From NCBI RefSeq assembly GCF_001011155.1, contig NZ_CP011479.1, positions 390,501-454,500 on the forward strand: 64,000 nt of DNA, given 5' to 3'. Made by a program: the position numbers and the translations under genes. The notes beneath the pieces are model-generated. The model saw nothing but the letters and a program-made list of their open reading frames with translations, ran no database searches and was not told the DNA's origin. Of this stretch, positions 39,328 to 48,069 are shown piece after piece. This DNA is from Hoeflea sp. IMCC20628. GTDB lineage: Bacteria; Pseudomonadota; Alphaproteobacteria; Rhizobiales; Rhizobiaceae. Each line of letters opens with the position of its first letter. The first letter of the stretch is position 1.

Positions 39328-40350
39328 ATGGCAAAATTGACATTGTCGGGATGGGGCATCTCCGAAGACGGTAGCGGAGCGGACCCGCATAAGCTGTCGA
39401 GTCCGCTGGTGTTCTTTTGGAGCATGATGATATTTCTCATCCTGACCGGATTTGTCGCTGCAATTCTCTACCGCCAGATTCAGGAAGCCTTTGTCGCCAA
39501 TCCGGGTCTCAATGGATTGATCGTCGGGGTGCTCGGGGTCGGGGTGCTGCTGGTCTTCACCCATGTGCTCAGGCTTCGTCCCGAAGTCCGCTGGGTCAAT
39601 TCGCTGCGTGCCACGGGCGACGCGGAGAAAGTTGGCCGTGATCCGGTGCTGCTGGCGCCTATGCGGGCGCTGATTGGCCGCCGCCAGGAAATGGCGCTGT
39701 CGACCTCGTCATTGCGTTCCATTCTCGACTCGATCGCGACACGGCTTGATGAATCCCGCGACACCTCGCGCTATCTGATCGGGCTTCTGGTTTTCCTCGG
39801 ACTGCTCGGAACATTCTGGGGCCTGCTTGGAACCATCGGATCAATCAACCAGGTGATCCAGTCCCTGGATCCGGGAACTGGCGGCACCGAGGACGTGCTC
39901 TCGACCTTGAAGAGCGGGCTGTCTGCGCCGCTCGACGGAATGGGCACGGCATTCTCCTCATCGCTGTTCGGCCTTGCCGGGTCGCTGGTGTTGGGTTTTC
40001 TCGATCTTCAGGCCGGTCGCGCCCAGAACCGGTTTTACACCGAGCTGGAAAACTGGCTGTCGACAATGACGGATCTTGATTCCGGCATGTCGATGCCTGC
40101 CGAAGGCGCTGGTGCGACAGAAGAAATCAAGATGCTGTCGGAACGGATGCAACAGTTGTCGCAGGAGTCCGGAATGACCCCGCGCACCACTGCGGCGATG
40201 GCGAGCCTCGCTGAAGGCATTCAGGGTCTGGTCAAGAACATGCGCAATGAACAGCAGATGCTGAGAGACTGGATCGAGGCGCAACAGGTCGAATCGCGGC
40301 GGATGCGTGAGACGCTCGACAAGCTGGCTGACAAGATCGGGGACAAGTAG
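39328..40350 (+). CDS. MotA/ExbB-family inner-membrane proton channel subunit
   Basis: A 340-residue protein with membrane segments at about 25-50 (FWSMMIFLILTGFVAAIL), 58-80, 150-175 (GLLVFLGLLGTFWGLLGTIG) and 205-230 (FSSSLFGLAGSLVLGFLDLQ). The GTFWGLLGT and GMGTAFSSSLFGL pattern is the ExbB/MotA/TolQ channel core. A cytoplasmic, Gln/Met-rich helical tail follows. It precedes the OmpA/MotB-like gene by 3 bp. No flagellar gene is adjacent, so this is probably not the flagellar stator. The start is the ATG at 39328; a TTG at 39283 is in frame. Confidence 0.88.
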   Translation: MAKLTLSGWGISEDGSGADPHKLSSPLVFFWSMMIFLILTGFVAAILYRQIQEAFVANPGLNGLIVGVLGVGVLLVFTHVLRLRPEVRWVNSLRATGDAEKVGRDPVLLAPMRALIGRRQEMALSTSSLRSILDSIATRLDESRDTSRYLIGLLVFLGLLGTFWGLLGTIGSINQVIQSLDPGTGGTEDVLSTLKSGLSAPLDGMGTAFSSSLFGLAGSLVLGFLDLQAGRAQNRFYTELENWLSTMTDLDSGMSMPAEGAGATEEIKMLSERMQQLSQESGMTPRTTAAMASLAEGIQGLVKNMRNEQQMLRDWIEAQQVESRRMRETLDKLADKIGDK

Positions 40351-40353
40351 GAG

Positions 40354-41385
40354 ATGGCGCTGGCGCGAAACCGGCGGCGGGAGCGGACGGTCGATTACTG
40401 GCCGGGATTTGTCGATGCCTTGTCGACCTTGCTGCTGGCCATCATGTTCCTGCTCACTGTGTTCGTGCTGGCGCAGTTTTTCCTGTCGCGCGAAATCTCC
40501 GGCCGGGACCAGGTGCTCAACCGGCTCAACAGCCAGATCAATGAATTGACCCAGCTTCTGGCGCTCGAGCGATCGGGAAAGCAGGATCTCGAGGATACGC
40601 TGGCCAATCTCCAGTCCTCGCTGTCGGAATCAGAATCCGATCGGTCGCGGCTGCAGGAACTGCTGGCCAGCGGAACCGGTGCGAGCGCCACAGCGGAAGC
40701 CAAAATTGGCACATTGTCGGAAACGCTTGATGCCGAGAAAAAGGTTTCGCAGCGGGCTCTCAATCAGGTCGAACTGCTCAATCAGCAGATTTCCGCGCTC
40801 AGAACCCAGCTTGGCGCGCTGGAAGATGCGCTTGAGGTTTCCGAAAGCAAGGACCGTGAGACTCAGACCAAGATTGCCGATCTTGGCCGCCGTCTGAATG
40901 TTGCGCTGGCCCAGCGGGTGCAGGAGCTTAATCGCTACCGGTCCGACTTCTTCGGCCGCTTGCGGGAGATCCTTTCAAGCCGTGAGGATGTCCGGGTGGT
41001 GGGCGACCGGTTCGTGTTCCAGTCGGAAGTTCTGTTTCCATCTGGCGGCAACAGCCTCAACCCAGCCGGCCAGGAACAGATGGCCAAGCTGGCCAGCGCC
41101 ATCATAGAGCTTGCCCGCGAAATTCCCGATGAGATCAACTGGGTGCTGCGCGTTGACGGCCACACCGACAATGTACCGCTGTCGGGCAATGGCCGCTATG
41201 CTGACAACTGGGAACTCTCCAGCGCCCGCGCAACGTCGGTGGTCAAATATCTGGTGGCCAATGGCGTACCTGCCAATCGTCTGGTGGCCGCCGGGTTTGG
41301 TGAATTCCAGCCGATTGCCGATGGCGACAGCGACGAGGCTCGCGCCACCAACCGCCGCATCGAGCTCAAGCTAACCGAGAGATAG
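40354..41385 (+). CDS. MotB/OmpA-like peptidoglycan-binding protein
   Basis: A 343-residue protein. One N-terminal membrane helix (FVDALSTLLLAIMFLLTVFV) carries an Asp at its start, as in MotB. A long coiled coil follows (about 55-190, Leu/Glu/Gln-rich), then an OmpA-type domain (about 210-343) with VDGHTDNVPLSGNGRYADNW cut here and LSSARATSVVKYL, GFGEFQPI and NRRIELKL. With the upstream channel subunit it probably makes an energised complex that pulls on or anchors to peptidoglycan. The coiled coil is much longer than in flagellar MotB. Confidence 0.88.
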   Translation: MALARNRRRERTVDYWPGFVDALSTLLLAIMFLLTVFVLAQFFLSREISGRDQVLNRLNSQINELTQLLALERSGKQDLEDTLANLQSSLSESESDRSRLQELLASGTGASATAEAKIGTLSETLDAEKKVSQRALNQVELLNQQISALRTQLGALEDALEVSESKDRETQTKIADLGRRLNVALAQRVQELNRYRSDFFGRLREILSSREDVRVVGDRFVFQSEVLFPSGGNSLNPAGQEQMAKLASAIIELAREIPDEINWVLRVDGHTDNVPLSGNGRYADNWELSSARATSVVKYLVANGVPANRLVAAGFGEFQPIADGDSDEARATNRRIELKLTER

Positions 41386-41397
41386 CATTTTGGACCG

Positions 41398-42186
41398 TCA
41401 GCGGTGCAATCCCGGCAAAGCCTCCCGCACCGGCAACGGGGCTGCGAGCGGCGCGTAGTCGGCGGGCTTGAACCGCACCAGCCCGGTCATCAAAATCGCA
41501 TCGCGAATTTCTGTTTCAAGGCCCAGGATGGCGACCTCGACGGCATCAGCGATGGCATTGGCCTGTCCGGCATAATGCTGGCTGGTGATCAGCGGCAGTG
41601 CCGGCGTCTGCGGGGTGGTGGCGAAGACCGCCAATTCTTCAGCTGCCGGCTCGTGGCGCCTGGCCAATTCCCAGGTGACCGCGTCAATCGCCGCCCAACC
41701 GGCCAACCCGTCGGCCACAGCCCTGATCGAGGCGCGGTGCGCGCCGGTTTCCAGTGGTTCGGGCAGGGATGTATGACCGCCTGCGGCAAGCAGCCGGACC
41801 GGAGCGGCAAAGCCTGATTGCGAATGTGTCATGTTGAAAGCCAGGCGCTTTTCAGTCAGTTCACCCAGGTGCTCCGGGAGCTGATCCCTGCGGGCGATCA
41901 GAGCGCTGAAATAGTGGCCTGGGCGCGCGCCGGTCACCGCATGGGCAGGTGTGCCCACAAGTGCCACCGTGCCCGTCAGGCGGTTGGCATAGGGATAGCC
42001 ACAGGTCTGTGACAGCAGCAGGTCGGGATTGCTCCAGAGCGGCTCAGGGTCGGCAGTGCGGTCAAGGTGCACAGGCGCGTCAATGCCCCGCTCGAACAGT
42101 CGCTGGCGGATTGCCGTCCAGACCGCATCAGTGGCATGACGGATTTCCGGCCAGTCATACATCGGCAGTGAGGCAGCGCCGCTCAC
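41398..42186 (-). CDS. PhnD/SsuA/transferrin-like substrate-binding-type protein
   Basis: A 262-residue protein of the periplasmic phosphonate-binding (PhnD) type fold: LPMYDWPEIRHATDAVW, LLLSQTCGYPYANRL and FNMTHSQSGFAAPVRLL fit this group. There is no signal peptide and no ABC permease or ATPase beside it, so it may be cytoplasmic and act as something other than a transporter component. The start is a GTG at 42186 with GAGG seven bases upstream; an open frame extends to 42333 through the desaturase 3' end. The gene is 28 bp downstream of the desaturase and probably co-transcribed. Confidence 0.78.
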   Translation of the reverse strand: MSGAASLPMYDWPEIRHATDAVWTAIRQRLFERGIDAPVHLDRTADPEPLWSNPDLLLSQTCGYPYANRLTGTVALVGTPAHAVTGARPGHYFSALIARRDQLPEHLGELTEKRLAFNMTHSQSGFAAPVRLLAAGGHTSLPEPLETGAHRASIRAVADGLAGWAAIDAVTWELARRHEPAAEELAVFATTPQTPALPLITSQHYAGQANAIADAVEVAILGLETEIRDAILMTGLVRFKPADYAPLAAPLPVREALPGLHR

Positions 42187-42214
42187 AGCGCTGCCTCGTG
42201 GCTCTGAGCAGGCA

Positions 42215-43126
42215 TCATCTGGCGTCGCCACGGCGTTTGCGACGGGCCTCGATCGGCCATGCCACAGGCTCCTTGGTCCGGAAGCCGAAGCGGCGAAACA
42301 CCTCCCAGTAGCTTTCAAAGCGGTAGCCACCATTCATGCGCAGGAAGCGGGCCCGGTTTTCCCTGAAGAATTCCGGGATACGGTACCAGGCGAGCGACGG
42401 ATAGGCATGGTGCACAGAGTGATAGTTGTTGTTGAGAAACAACAAGCTCAACGGGCCTCTGGTTTCGATGATCACCGAGCGTTGGTTGGCCTTTTCAACC
42501 GCCTGATGCTCGATGAACGAGCGCACCATCAGCAATCCCATGCCGAAATAGGCGGCGATGAAATAGGAGGCGGGATGCATGCTGCCAAATCGATCGATCA
42601 GCATGAACACCAAGGCTACTGCCAGGATATGACGCAACCATATTGTAAGGATGGACCGATCGCCGGGTTTGATGCGGCGATACTCGCTGCGGATGAACCC
42701 GATCGTGGCGAGCATCGGCCCGAGTGTCATACGGCCCACAAGCGTGTTGTTGGCAACAAGCAAGGTTTTGAACCAGGCCGGTATCGCCGTCCAGACATCG
42801 CCGTCGAGATAATAACTCTCCGGATCGTCATAGGGGTCAGTGATGTTTTCGTTGATGTGATGGGTCAGATGGCAGGATTTGAAGCGCAGATAGGGTACCA
42901 GCACTCCAATTGGCGGGGCGATCAAAAGATCATTGATTTTTTGGTTCCTGAATGGATGACCGTGTAAAAATTCATGTTGTAGCGATGAATGCAGCGTAAT
43001 GGTGGGGATCAGCAACAGGACACGCAATGCGTCCGGCATGTCAGCCCACCCAAATACCAGCAAAAACCACACAGCATAGCAAACACCTGCCAAAAGCAGG
43101 GTCCGCCACTCCGCGTCATTCCGCAT
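42215..43126 (-). CDS. Membrane fatty acid desaturase
   Basis: A 303-residue di-iron membrane enzyme. Three histidine boxes are visible: HSSLQHEFLHGHP (about 45-57), HLTHH (about 86-90) and HSVHHAYP (about 238-245). About four hydrophobic segments flank them, as in acyl-lipid desaturases and related hydroxylases. Substrate and position specificity cannot be read. The 140-bp region upstream (43127-43269) separates it from the ABC exporter gene on the same strand. Confidence 0.88.
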   Translation of the reverse strand: MRNDAEWRTLLLAGVCYAVWFLLVFGWADMPDALRVLLLIPTITLHSSLQHEFLHGHPFRNQKINDLLIAPPIGVLVPYLRFKSCHLTHHINENITDPYDDPESYYLDGDVWTAIPAWFKTLLVANNTLVGRMTLGPMLATIGFIRSEYRRIKPGDRSILTIWLRHILAVALVFMLIDRFGSMHPASYFIAAYFGMGLLMVRSFIEHQAVEKANQRSVIIETRGPLSLLFLNNNYHSVHHAYPSLAWYRIPEFFRENRARFLRMNGGYRFESYWEVFRRFGFRTKEPVAWPIEARRKRRGDAR

Positions 43127-43269
43127 AGTGGATACACCTTCTGAATGTTCCTGTTATAGCCCGCGGTCAGGTGTCCCGTCCCCCGCGTGGCTTCCAGACG
43201 AACGCCCGATCAATACCCTGAATTGAGGGGCTTCACAAGAATGTTACCAAAGACTGGTTCAGCATTTTT

Positions 43270-45105
43270 TTACAGCGGATGGCTGGCAATGGATTTGAGG
43301 CTCGAGTTTGCCTCAAGGGACAGAGCCTCGGCGCCGTGCTCGAACTGCAATCGCGCAAGGCGGGCATAGAGCCCGCCCTTTGCCACCAGTTCGGCGTGGG
43401 TGCCCTCTTCAACGATCTGTCCCTTGTCCATCACCAGAATGCGATCAGCGCGCAGCACGGTGGCGAGCCGGTGGGCAATGACAATGGTGGTGCGGTTTTC
43501 CATCAACCCCTCAAGGGCTTTCTGCACCAGGGTTTCGTTTTCCGCATCCAGTGCCGATGTGGCTTCATCCAGCAGCAGGATAGGGGCGTCACGCAGGATC
43601 GCCCGGGCAATGGCGACGCGCTGGCGTTGCCCGCCAGACAGGGTTATGCCGCGTTCGCCGACCGGGGTTTCGTAGCCCTTGTCCAACGCCATGATGAACT
43701 CATGCGCCTGCGCCGATTGGGCTGCCGATTCGATTTCTGCCTGGCTGGCGCCGGGTTTTCCAAAGGCGATATTGCTGCCGACACTTCCGGCAAAGATCGT
43801 CACATCCTGTGGCACCATGGCGATGCGGGCGCGGACATCCGCAGGATCGGCTTCACGGACATTGACGTGATCGACAAGCACAGACCCGGTGGTTGCGTCG
43901 TAAAACCTCAGGATCAGCGAAAACAGTGTCGATTTGCCGGCTCCCGAGGCCCCGACAACAGCGACCGTTTCACCGGGACGAACGTGAAAGCTGGTTCCGG
44001 TGAGCGCCGAGGTGTCGGGCCGGGCCGGGTAGGCGAAATACACATTGTCAAAACTGATGTCGCCCATCGCAGGGCTGGGCAGCGGCTTTGGCGATGCCGG
44101 CGCCTGAATGCCGGGAACCTCGTCCAGCAGTTCGCTGAGTCGCTCGGCGGAGCCTGCAGCTTGGGAGAGTTCGCCCCAGACCTCGGACAAAGTGCCAAGA
44201 CTGCCCGCAGCGAAAACCGAATAGAGCAGGAACTGCCCCAGTGTGCCGGATGTGATGTCTCCGGACAGGACCGATTGGGCGCCGTACCAGAGCACCGCAA
44301 CCACGGATCCGAAAGCCATCGCGATGGCAAAGCCGGTCAGGATGGACCGCGCCAGGATGGATTTTCGGGCCGCGGTGAAAGCTGCCTCCACAGCCTGGCC
44401 GAACTGCGTCTGGGCGGCTTGTTCGGTGTTGAAGGCCTGCACCGTGCGCGTCGCGCCAATGGCCTCGCCGGCAAAGGTCATGGCCTCGGCCAGGCTGTCC
44501 TGCGCGTCACGCGAGCGCTTGCGCACCTTGCGGCCGAAACCAACCAGCGGGAAGACAATGAGCGGGATGGCGCCAAGCACCAGCGCCGACAGTTGCGGCG
44601 AGGTGATGAACATCATGACGCCGGCGCCGATGCACAGGATGGTGTTGCGCAGCGCCAGCGAGGCTGTGGCGCCAACTGCCGATTTGATCTGTGTGGTGTC
44701 AGCGGTCAGCCGCGAGACAATCTCGCCCGAGCGGTTGGCATCATAAAATGCTGCGGACAATTGGGTGACATGGTCGAAGACATCGCGGCGAATGTCGGAC
44801 ACCACGCGCTCGCCCAGCGTGATGACAAAATAGTAGCGGCAGGCCGAGGCCAGCGCCAGCATGATGGCAATCGCCGCCAGCATCGAGAAGTAGCTGTTGA
44901 TGAAGCCGGCGTCCTGAGCTGAAAAGCCATTGTCGATCATCCGGCGAACTGCCATCGGCAGACTCAATGTGGTGACCGCTGCCAACAACAGGAATGCCAG
45001 GGCGCCAAGCACCAAGCCGGGATAGCGTCGGACATAGGGGTAAAGCCGTGCGAGAGGACGTACTGATGGGCGCGCCGCCTTCGGGGTGTCGGATTGTTCA
45101 GCCAC
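43270..45105 (-). CDS. MsbA-like ABC exporter (fused permease and ATPase)
   Basis: A 611-residue half-transporter. Six membrane helices (about 25-320) include [20 protein letters not shown], and an ATPase domain follows (about 350-590) with Walker [10 protein letters not shown], signature [14 protein letters not shown], Walker [13 protein letters not shown] and the switch His in IVIAHR. The family exports lipids, lipopolysaccharide precursors or drugs as homodimers. The substrate is not evident. It is divergent from rpmE. Confidence 0.93.
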   Translation of the reverse strand: MAEQSDTPKAARPSVRPLARLYPYVRRYPGLVLGALAFLLLAAVTTLSLPMAVRRMIDNGFSAQDAGFINSYFSMLAAIAIMLALASACRYYFVITLGERVVSDIRRDVFDHVTQLSAAFYDANRSGEIVSRLTADTTQIKSAVGATASLALRNTILCIGAGVMMFITSPQLSALVLGAIPLIVFPLVGFGRKVRKRSRDAQDSLAEAMTFAGEAIGATRTVQAFNTEQAAQTQFGQAVEAAFTAARKSILARSILTGFAIAMAFGSVVAVLWYGAQSVLSGDITSGTLGQFLLYSVFAAGSLGTLSEVWGELSQAAGSAERLSELLDEVPGIQAPASPKPLPSPAMGDISFDNVYFAYPARPDTSALTGTSFHVRPGETVAVVGASGAGKSTLFSLILRFYDATTGSVLVDHVNVREADPADVRARIAMVPQDVTIFAGSVGSNIAFGKPGASQAEIESAAQSAQAHEFIMALDKGYETPVGERGITLSGGQRQRVAIARAILRDAPILLLDEATSALDAENETLVQKALEGLMENRTTIVIAHRLATVLRADRILVMDKGQIVEEGTHAELVAKGGLYARLARLQFEHGAEALSLEANSSLKSIASHPL

Positions 45106-45307
45106 ATCTTCTCCTGCTATGCATATTCAGCACATTCGTGGAGCCGCAAAAACGGTCGCGGCCCTTGTTATCGACAGGGCCTTCATGTATAGGCTCGCCA
45201 TCGAATTGGGAAGTCGTTGTCCTGACTGGCATCGGCTTCATTTACGTATTTGGCCAAATTGCCGCAAGCATCGTTGCGCAGGGCCTTCCAACTGCAGGAC
45301 AAGTAAG

Positions 45308-45529
45308 ATGAAGGCGAATATCCATCCCGAGTACCACATGATCAAGGTGGTCATGACCAATGGCACCGAATACATGACCAAGTCGACCTGGGGCGCCGAA
45401 GGCGACACCATGAACCTTGAAATTGATCCGACATCGCATCCGGCCTGGACCGGCGGCAACCAGCAGATGCTGGACCGTGGCGGCCGTCTTTCGAAGTTCA
45501 AGAAGCGCTTCGAAGGCCTCAACCTGTAA
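45308..45529 (+). CDS. rpmE: 50S ribosomal protein L31
   Basis: A 73-residue ribosomal protein ([20 protein letters not shown] ... [14 protein letters not shown]). The zinc-ligand cysteines of E. coli L31 are missing, so this is the zinc-independent form. Longer in-frame reading upstream to 45086 is open but lies ahead of the conserved N-terminus. A clear terminator follows. Confidence 0.97.
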   Translation: MKANIHPEYHMIKVVMTNGTEYMTKSTWGAEGDTMNLEIDPTSHPAWTGGNQQMLDRGGRLSKFKKRFEGLNL

Positions 45530-45553
45530 TCAGGTCGGCAGACACCGTATTTC

Positions 45554-45585
45554 AAAAGCCCGCCACCGAATTGGCGGGCTTTTTT
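45554..45585 (+). terminator. Intrinsic terminator of rpmE
   Basis: AAAAGCCCGCCA and TGGCGGGCTTTT form a perfect 12-bp stem with a CCGAAT loop, continuing into a T tract, 24 bp after the rpmE stop. Confidence 0.95.
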
Positions 45586-45652
45586 GCGTCTGGCAAATCT
45601 TTGCAACATCGTCACCGCTGCGCCCGTATCGCAATGCAAGCTGCCGCAATAC

Positions 45653-45681
45653 AAAAAGGCCCGCGAATGATCGCAGGCCTT
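45653..45681 (-). terminator. Intrinsic terminator of the DUF1465 gene
   Basis: On the minus strand AAGGCCTGCG pairs with CGCGGGCCTT (one wobble) around ATCATT, followed by TTTTTG. It lies about 30 bp beyond the DUF1465 stop. Confidence 0.82.
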
Positions 45682-45709
45682 GCCGACAATTGGAGTGGTC
45701 AGGCAGGTG

Positions 45710-46228
45710 TCAGCGTTTGCTGAAAACCGTCTGCAACAGGTGTTGCTGGGCCTGGACCGAATTTTCGTTGTCCGGCTTGAGTGCGGCGGCTTCGGCCGGA
45801 CGATAGATCTCGCGGTCGAGCATGGCGACTCGGCTCTGGATGCGCAACGAGCGTTCGACCAGATCGCGGAAACTTTCCGGCAATTCGGTCCAGCCCTGTG
45901 CCGTGCGGTCGCAATTGAAGCTGTCGAGACGAACCTTGGTCTTTTCGGCCAGCACCTGATCACGGTTCATTTCGCCATTGTTGACCGCGCGTTGCAGAAG
46001 CAGCCAGGAGGCCATCTGCATCAGGCGTGTGGTCAGGCGCATCGACTCTGCCGCATAGAGAACGCCAGCCATGCGAGGCAAGCCTTTTGACGCGGTGCGG
46101 CCTGGGCCATCAAGATAGTTGGCGGTTTCCTCAACCAGCCCCATGCCCTCAGCGTAAAGCGCCTTGAACTGGGCCGAATTGGCCATGCGATCTGCGAGAT
46201 TGACGGTGTTGCGGCTGGTTTCAGACAT
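45710..46228 (-). CDS. DUF1465 family protein
   Basis: A 172-residue, mainly helical cytoplasmic protein found across Alphaproteobacteria. Characteristic segments are LVEETANYLDGPGR, AAESMRLTTRLMQMASWLLLQRA and LDREIYRP. Its function is not established to my knowledge. A frame runs up to 46285, but the ATG at 46228 (MSETSRNTVNLADRM) is the likely start. A consensus CtrA box lies 116 bp upstream, so cell-cycle control is a reasonable hypothesis. Confidence 0.88.
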   Translation of the reverse strand: MSETSRNTVNLADRMANSAQFKALYAEGMGLVEETANYLDGPGRTASKGLPRMAGVLYAAESMRLTTRLMQMASWLLLQRAVNNGEMNRDQVLAEKTKVRLDSFNCDRTAQGWTELPESFRDLVERSLRIQSRVAMLDREIYRPAEAAALKPDNENSVQAQQHLLQTVFSKR

Positions 46229-46343
46229 TGGCCGTATATTCCTGATTACAAAATACTGAGTTAGGCGGCTGTCGCCCGGCGCCATATATCTTCGCTGAGC
46301 CTCTGTAGTTTGAACCGGAGAAGACTTTCCGGCAAGGTTAATC

Positions 46344-46359
46344 TTAAGAAAGGGTTAAC
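46344..46359. promoter_or_regulatory. Consensus CtrA box upstream of DUF1465
   Basis: TTAAGAAAGGGTTAAC matches the full CtrA consensus TTAA-N7-TTAAC exactly. It lies 116 bp upstream of the DUF1465 start in an intergenic region, the only full match I noticed in non-coding DNA of this window. CtrA is the master cell-cycle regulator in Alphaproteobacteria. Confidence 0.55.
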
Positions 46360-46517
46360 GCCGGAAAGGTGCTGATTGGTCCGCGCTCGATGCCGGATAT
46401 GAAGCAGTATTTGGTGCTTTTGCGCCATTCCTGAGTGCACCGTGACGATACCGGATCCGCTTTCGGGGAGAAAGTCCAATCGATCGGCGCGGTGGGGTTT
46501 TACCCAGAATTCTGAGC

Positions 46518-46543
46518 AAAAAAAGAGCCGCATCAGCGGCTCT
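46518..46543 (-). terminator. Strong intrinsic terminator
   Basis: AGAGCCGC and GCGGCTCT form a perfect 8-bp stem with a four-base loop, followed on the minus strand by seven T. It lies about 150 bp after the DUF1192 stop, which is unusually far for that gene. Confidence 0.9.
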
Positions 46544-46618
46544 CAAGAGTTAAACAGGGAGGCGTCAGACAGAATGACCCGAGGTCAAGCTGTCAAATCC
46601 AGAATGTCTGGATGTTCA
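46518..46618 (-). ncRNA. Candidate small RNA with anti-Shine-Dalgarno-like loop
   Basis: The 463-bp gene-free interval 46229-46691 contains, on the minus strand and in order, a perfect hairpin ATCCAGA/TCTGGAT (46597-46613), a two-tier hairpin GACAG..GACC/GGTC..CTGTC (46568-46594), an unpaired stretch with GCCTCCCTG, and a strong terminator stem with T7 (46518-46543). This layout resembles alphaproteobacterial trans-acting RNAs with CCUCCC motifs. A possible -10 (TACTAT, 46619-46624) fits a start near 46615. It could instead be the 3' UTR of the DUF1192 transcript. Confidence 0.45.
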
Positions 46619-46691
46619 TAGTAAAGACTTATAAAGCTTAACCGAACCTTACCTTGAAGTGTATTTTTCATAAATGACTGCATTGAATGAT

Positions 46692-46883
46692 CTATTTTGA
46701 CTTGAATAAGCTCTCTGCGACGCTTCGGCTAGATGTTTTGGAGGTCTTGTCTGCTTCCAGACGTGCGATTTCGTCATGCAACACTGCGATTCGTTCTTCC
46801 AGTTCTCCGGCTGAAAGGAATGTCAGGTCGCATCCGATTTCGTGAAGCCGCTTCGGTTTGGGCTGGTCGTCATCTGCAAACAT
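46692..46883 (-). CDS. DUF1192 small protein
   Basis: A 63-residue protein with the DUF1192 pattern LHEIGCDLTFLSAGELEERI and a short coiled coil (LHDEIARLEADK). The family is common in rhizobia next to NAD(P)H-quinone oxidoreductase genes, as here (divergent). The function is unknown. Confidence 0.85.
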   Translation of the reverse strand: MFADDDQPKPKRLHEIGCDLTFLSAGELEERIAVLHDEIARLEADKTSKTSSRSVAESLFKSK

Positions 46884-47035
46884 CGCGCTTACCTCATTGC
46901 TGATTCATTGTCGCTTGGCTTTCGGCTGAGGTGCCAACAGGCATTGCCATCACCATAACCTGAGCCCGCGGCACCGTGCAATTGACAGGGCGGTGTTGTA
47001 GGTTGCGGCAAAAGACTTAGCAGGAGAATGAATCA

Positions 47036-48016
47036 ATGCGTGCAATAGAAATCCGTCAACCCGGTGGTCCCGATGTGCTGACCCTGACCGAGCGAGAAAT
47101 GCCGGTTCCAGGCGAGACAGAACTGTTGGTCAAGGTCATGGCTGCAGGCGTCAATCGGCCTGATTGCCTGCAGCGCCAGGGCGCCTATCCGCCACCGCCG
47201 GGCGCCTCTGACATACCCGGTCTCGAGATTGCCGGTGAAGTTGCGGCTGTCGGCGCGGCTGTGACGCAGTTCAAGCCGGGAGATCATGTTTGCGGGCTGG
47301 TGCCGGGCGGCGGCTATGCCGAGTATTGCACCGTTGACGAAACAAATGCGTTGCCGGCGCCCAATAGTCTGACAATGACCGAGGCGGCAGCGATCCCCGA
47401 GACATTCTTTACGGTCTGGCACAATGTGTTTCAGCGCGGCGGTCTCAAGAAGGGCGAGACATTTCTGGTCCATGGCGGAACTTCCGGCATCGGAACAACC
47501 GCCATACAGCTTGCCAAGGCGTTCGGCGCCCGTGTTCTGGCAACAGCCGGATCCGAAGCGAAGTGTGCAGCGATGCTGGATCTTGGCGCCGATCTTGCCA
47601 TCAACTACCGTGAGACCGATTTTGTCGATGCTGTGAAGCAAGCGACTGACGGCAAGGGCGCAAATCTGATTCTGGACATGGTCGGAGGCGATTACATCAA
47701 CCGCAATTATAAGGCTGCGGCGATCGAGGGCAGGATTGTCCAGATCGCGTTCCTGAATGGCCGCAAGGCGGAAGCCGATTTCTCGCTTCTGATGATGAAG
47801 CGGCTGACCCATACCGGATCAACGCTCCGAGCCCGCGATATCGGATTCAAGGCGACAATTGCCGCAGAACTGCGCCAACATGTCTGGCCGTTGTTGAGCG
47901 AGCGAAAGGTGCTGCCAGTGATGGATTCGATATTCCCGCTTGATCAGGCATCAGCAGCGCACCAGCGCATGGAAGATGGCGATCACATCGGCAAGATCGC
48001 ACTCGACATAGGCTGA
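47036..48016 (+). CDS. NAD(P)H-quinone oxidoreductase (zeta-crystallin/MDR type)
   Basis: A 326-residue medium-chain dehydrogenase/reductase family member without the zinc ligands, as in quinone oxidoreductases. The GroES-like N-terminal half contains VKVMAAGVNRPDCLQRQG and PGLEIAGEVAAVG; the Rossmann half has VHGGTSGIGTTAIQLAKAFG. The C-terminal KVLPVMDSIFPLDQA and HIGKIALDI fit the PIG3-like subgroup. It reduces quinones or related carbonyls with NAD(P)H in the cytosol. Confidence 0.93.
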   Translation: MRAIEIRQPGGPDVLTLTEREMPVPGETELLVKVMAAGVNRPDCLQRQGAYPPPPGASDIPGLEIAGEVAAVGAAVTQFKPGDHVCGLVPGGGYAEYCTVDETNALPAPNSLTMTEAAAIPETFFTVWHNVFQRGGLKKGETFLVHGGTSGIGTTAIQLAKAFGARVLATAGSEAKCAAMLDLGADLAINYRETDFVDAVKQATDGKGANLILDMVGGDYINRNYKAAAIEGRIVQIAFLNGRKAEADFSLLMMKRLTHTGSTLRARDIGFKATIAAELRQHVWPLLSERKVLPVMDSIFPLDQASAAHQRMEDGDHIGKIALDIG

Positions 48017-48039
48017 CTGCTATCGCTTATTTTCGCTAC

Positions 48040-48069
48040 GAGCATCCGTCCTGATCAGGACGGATGCTC
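48040..48069. terminator. 30-bp perfect palindrome, bidirectional terminator
   Basis: GAGCATCCGTCCTGA is followed directly by its exact reverse complement, with no spacer. It sits between the convergent quinone oxidoreductase (stop 48016) and MFS gene (stop codon 48069-48071), so its last base is the final base of the MFS stop codon. The T content after the stem is low on both strands, so termination may be weak or Rho-assisted. Confidence 0.65.

Noticed and set aside
43279-44922. Open frame of about 550 codons antisense to the ABC exporter
   Set aside because: Same reason: the exporter has every expected motif, while the antisense translation is compositionally odd (very rich in Arg, Gln, His, Gly).
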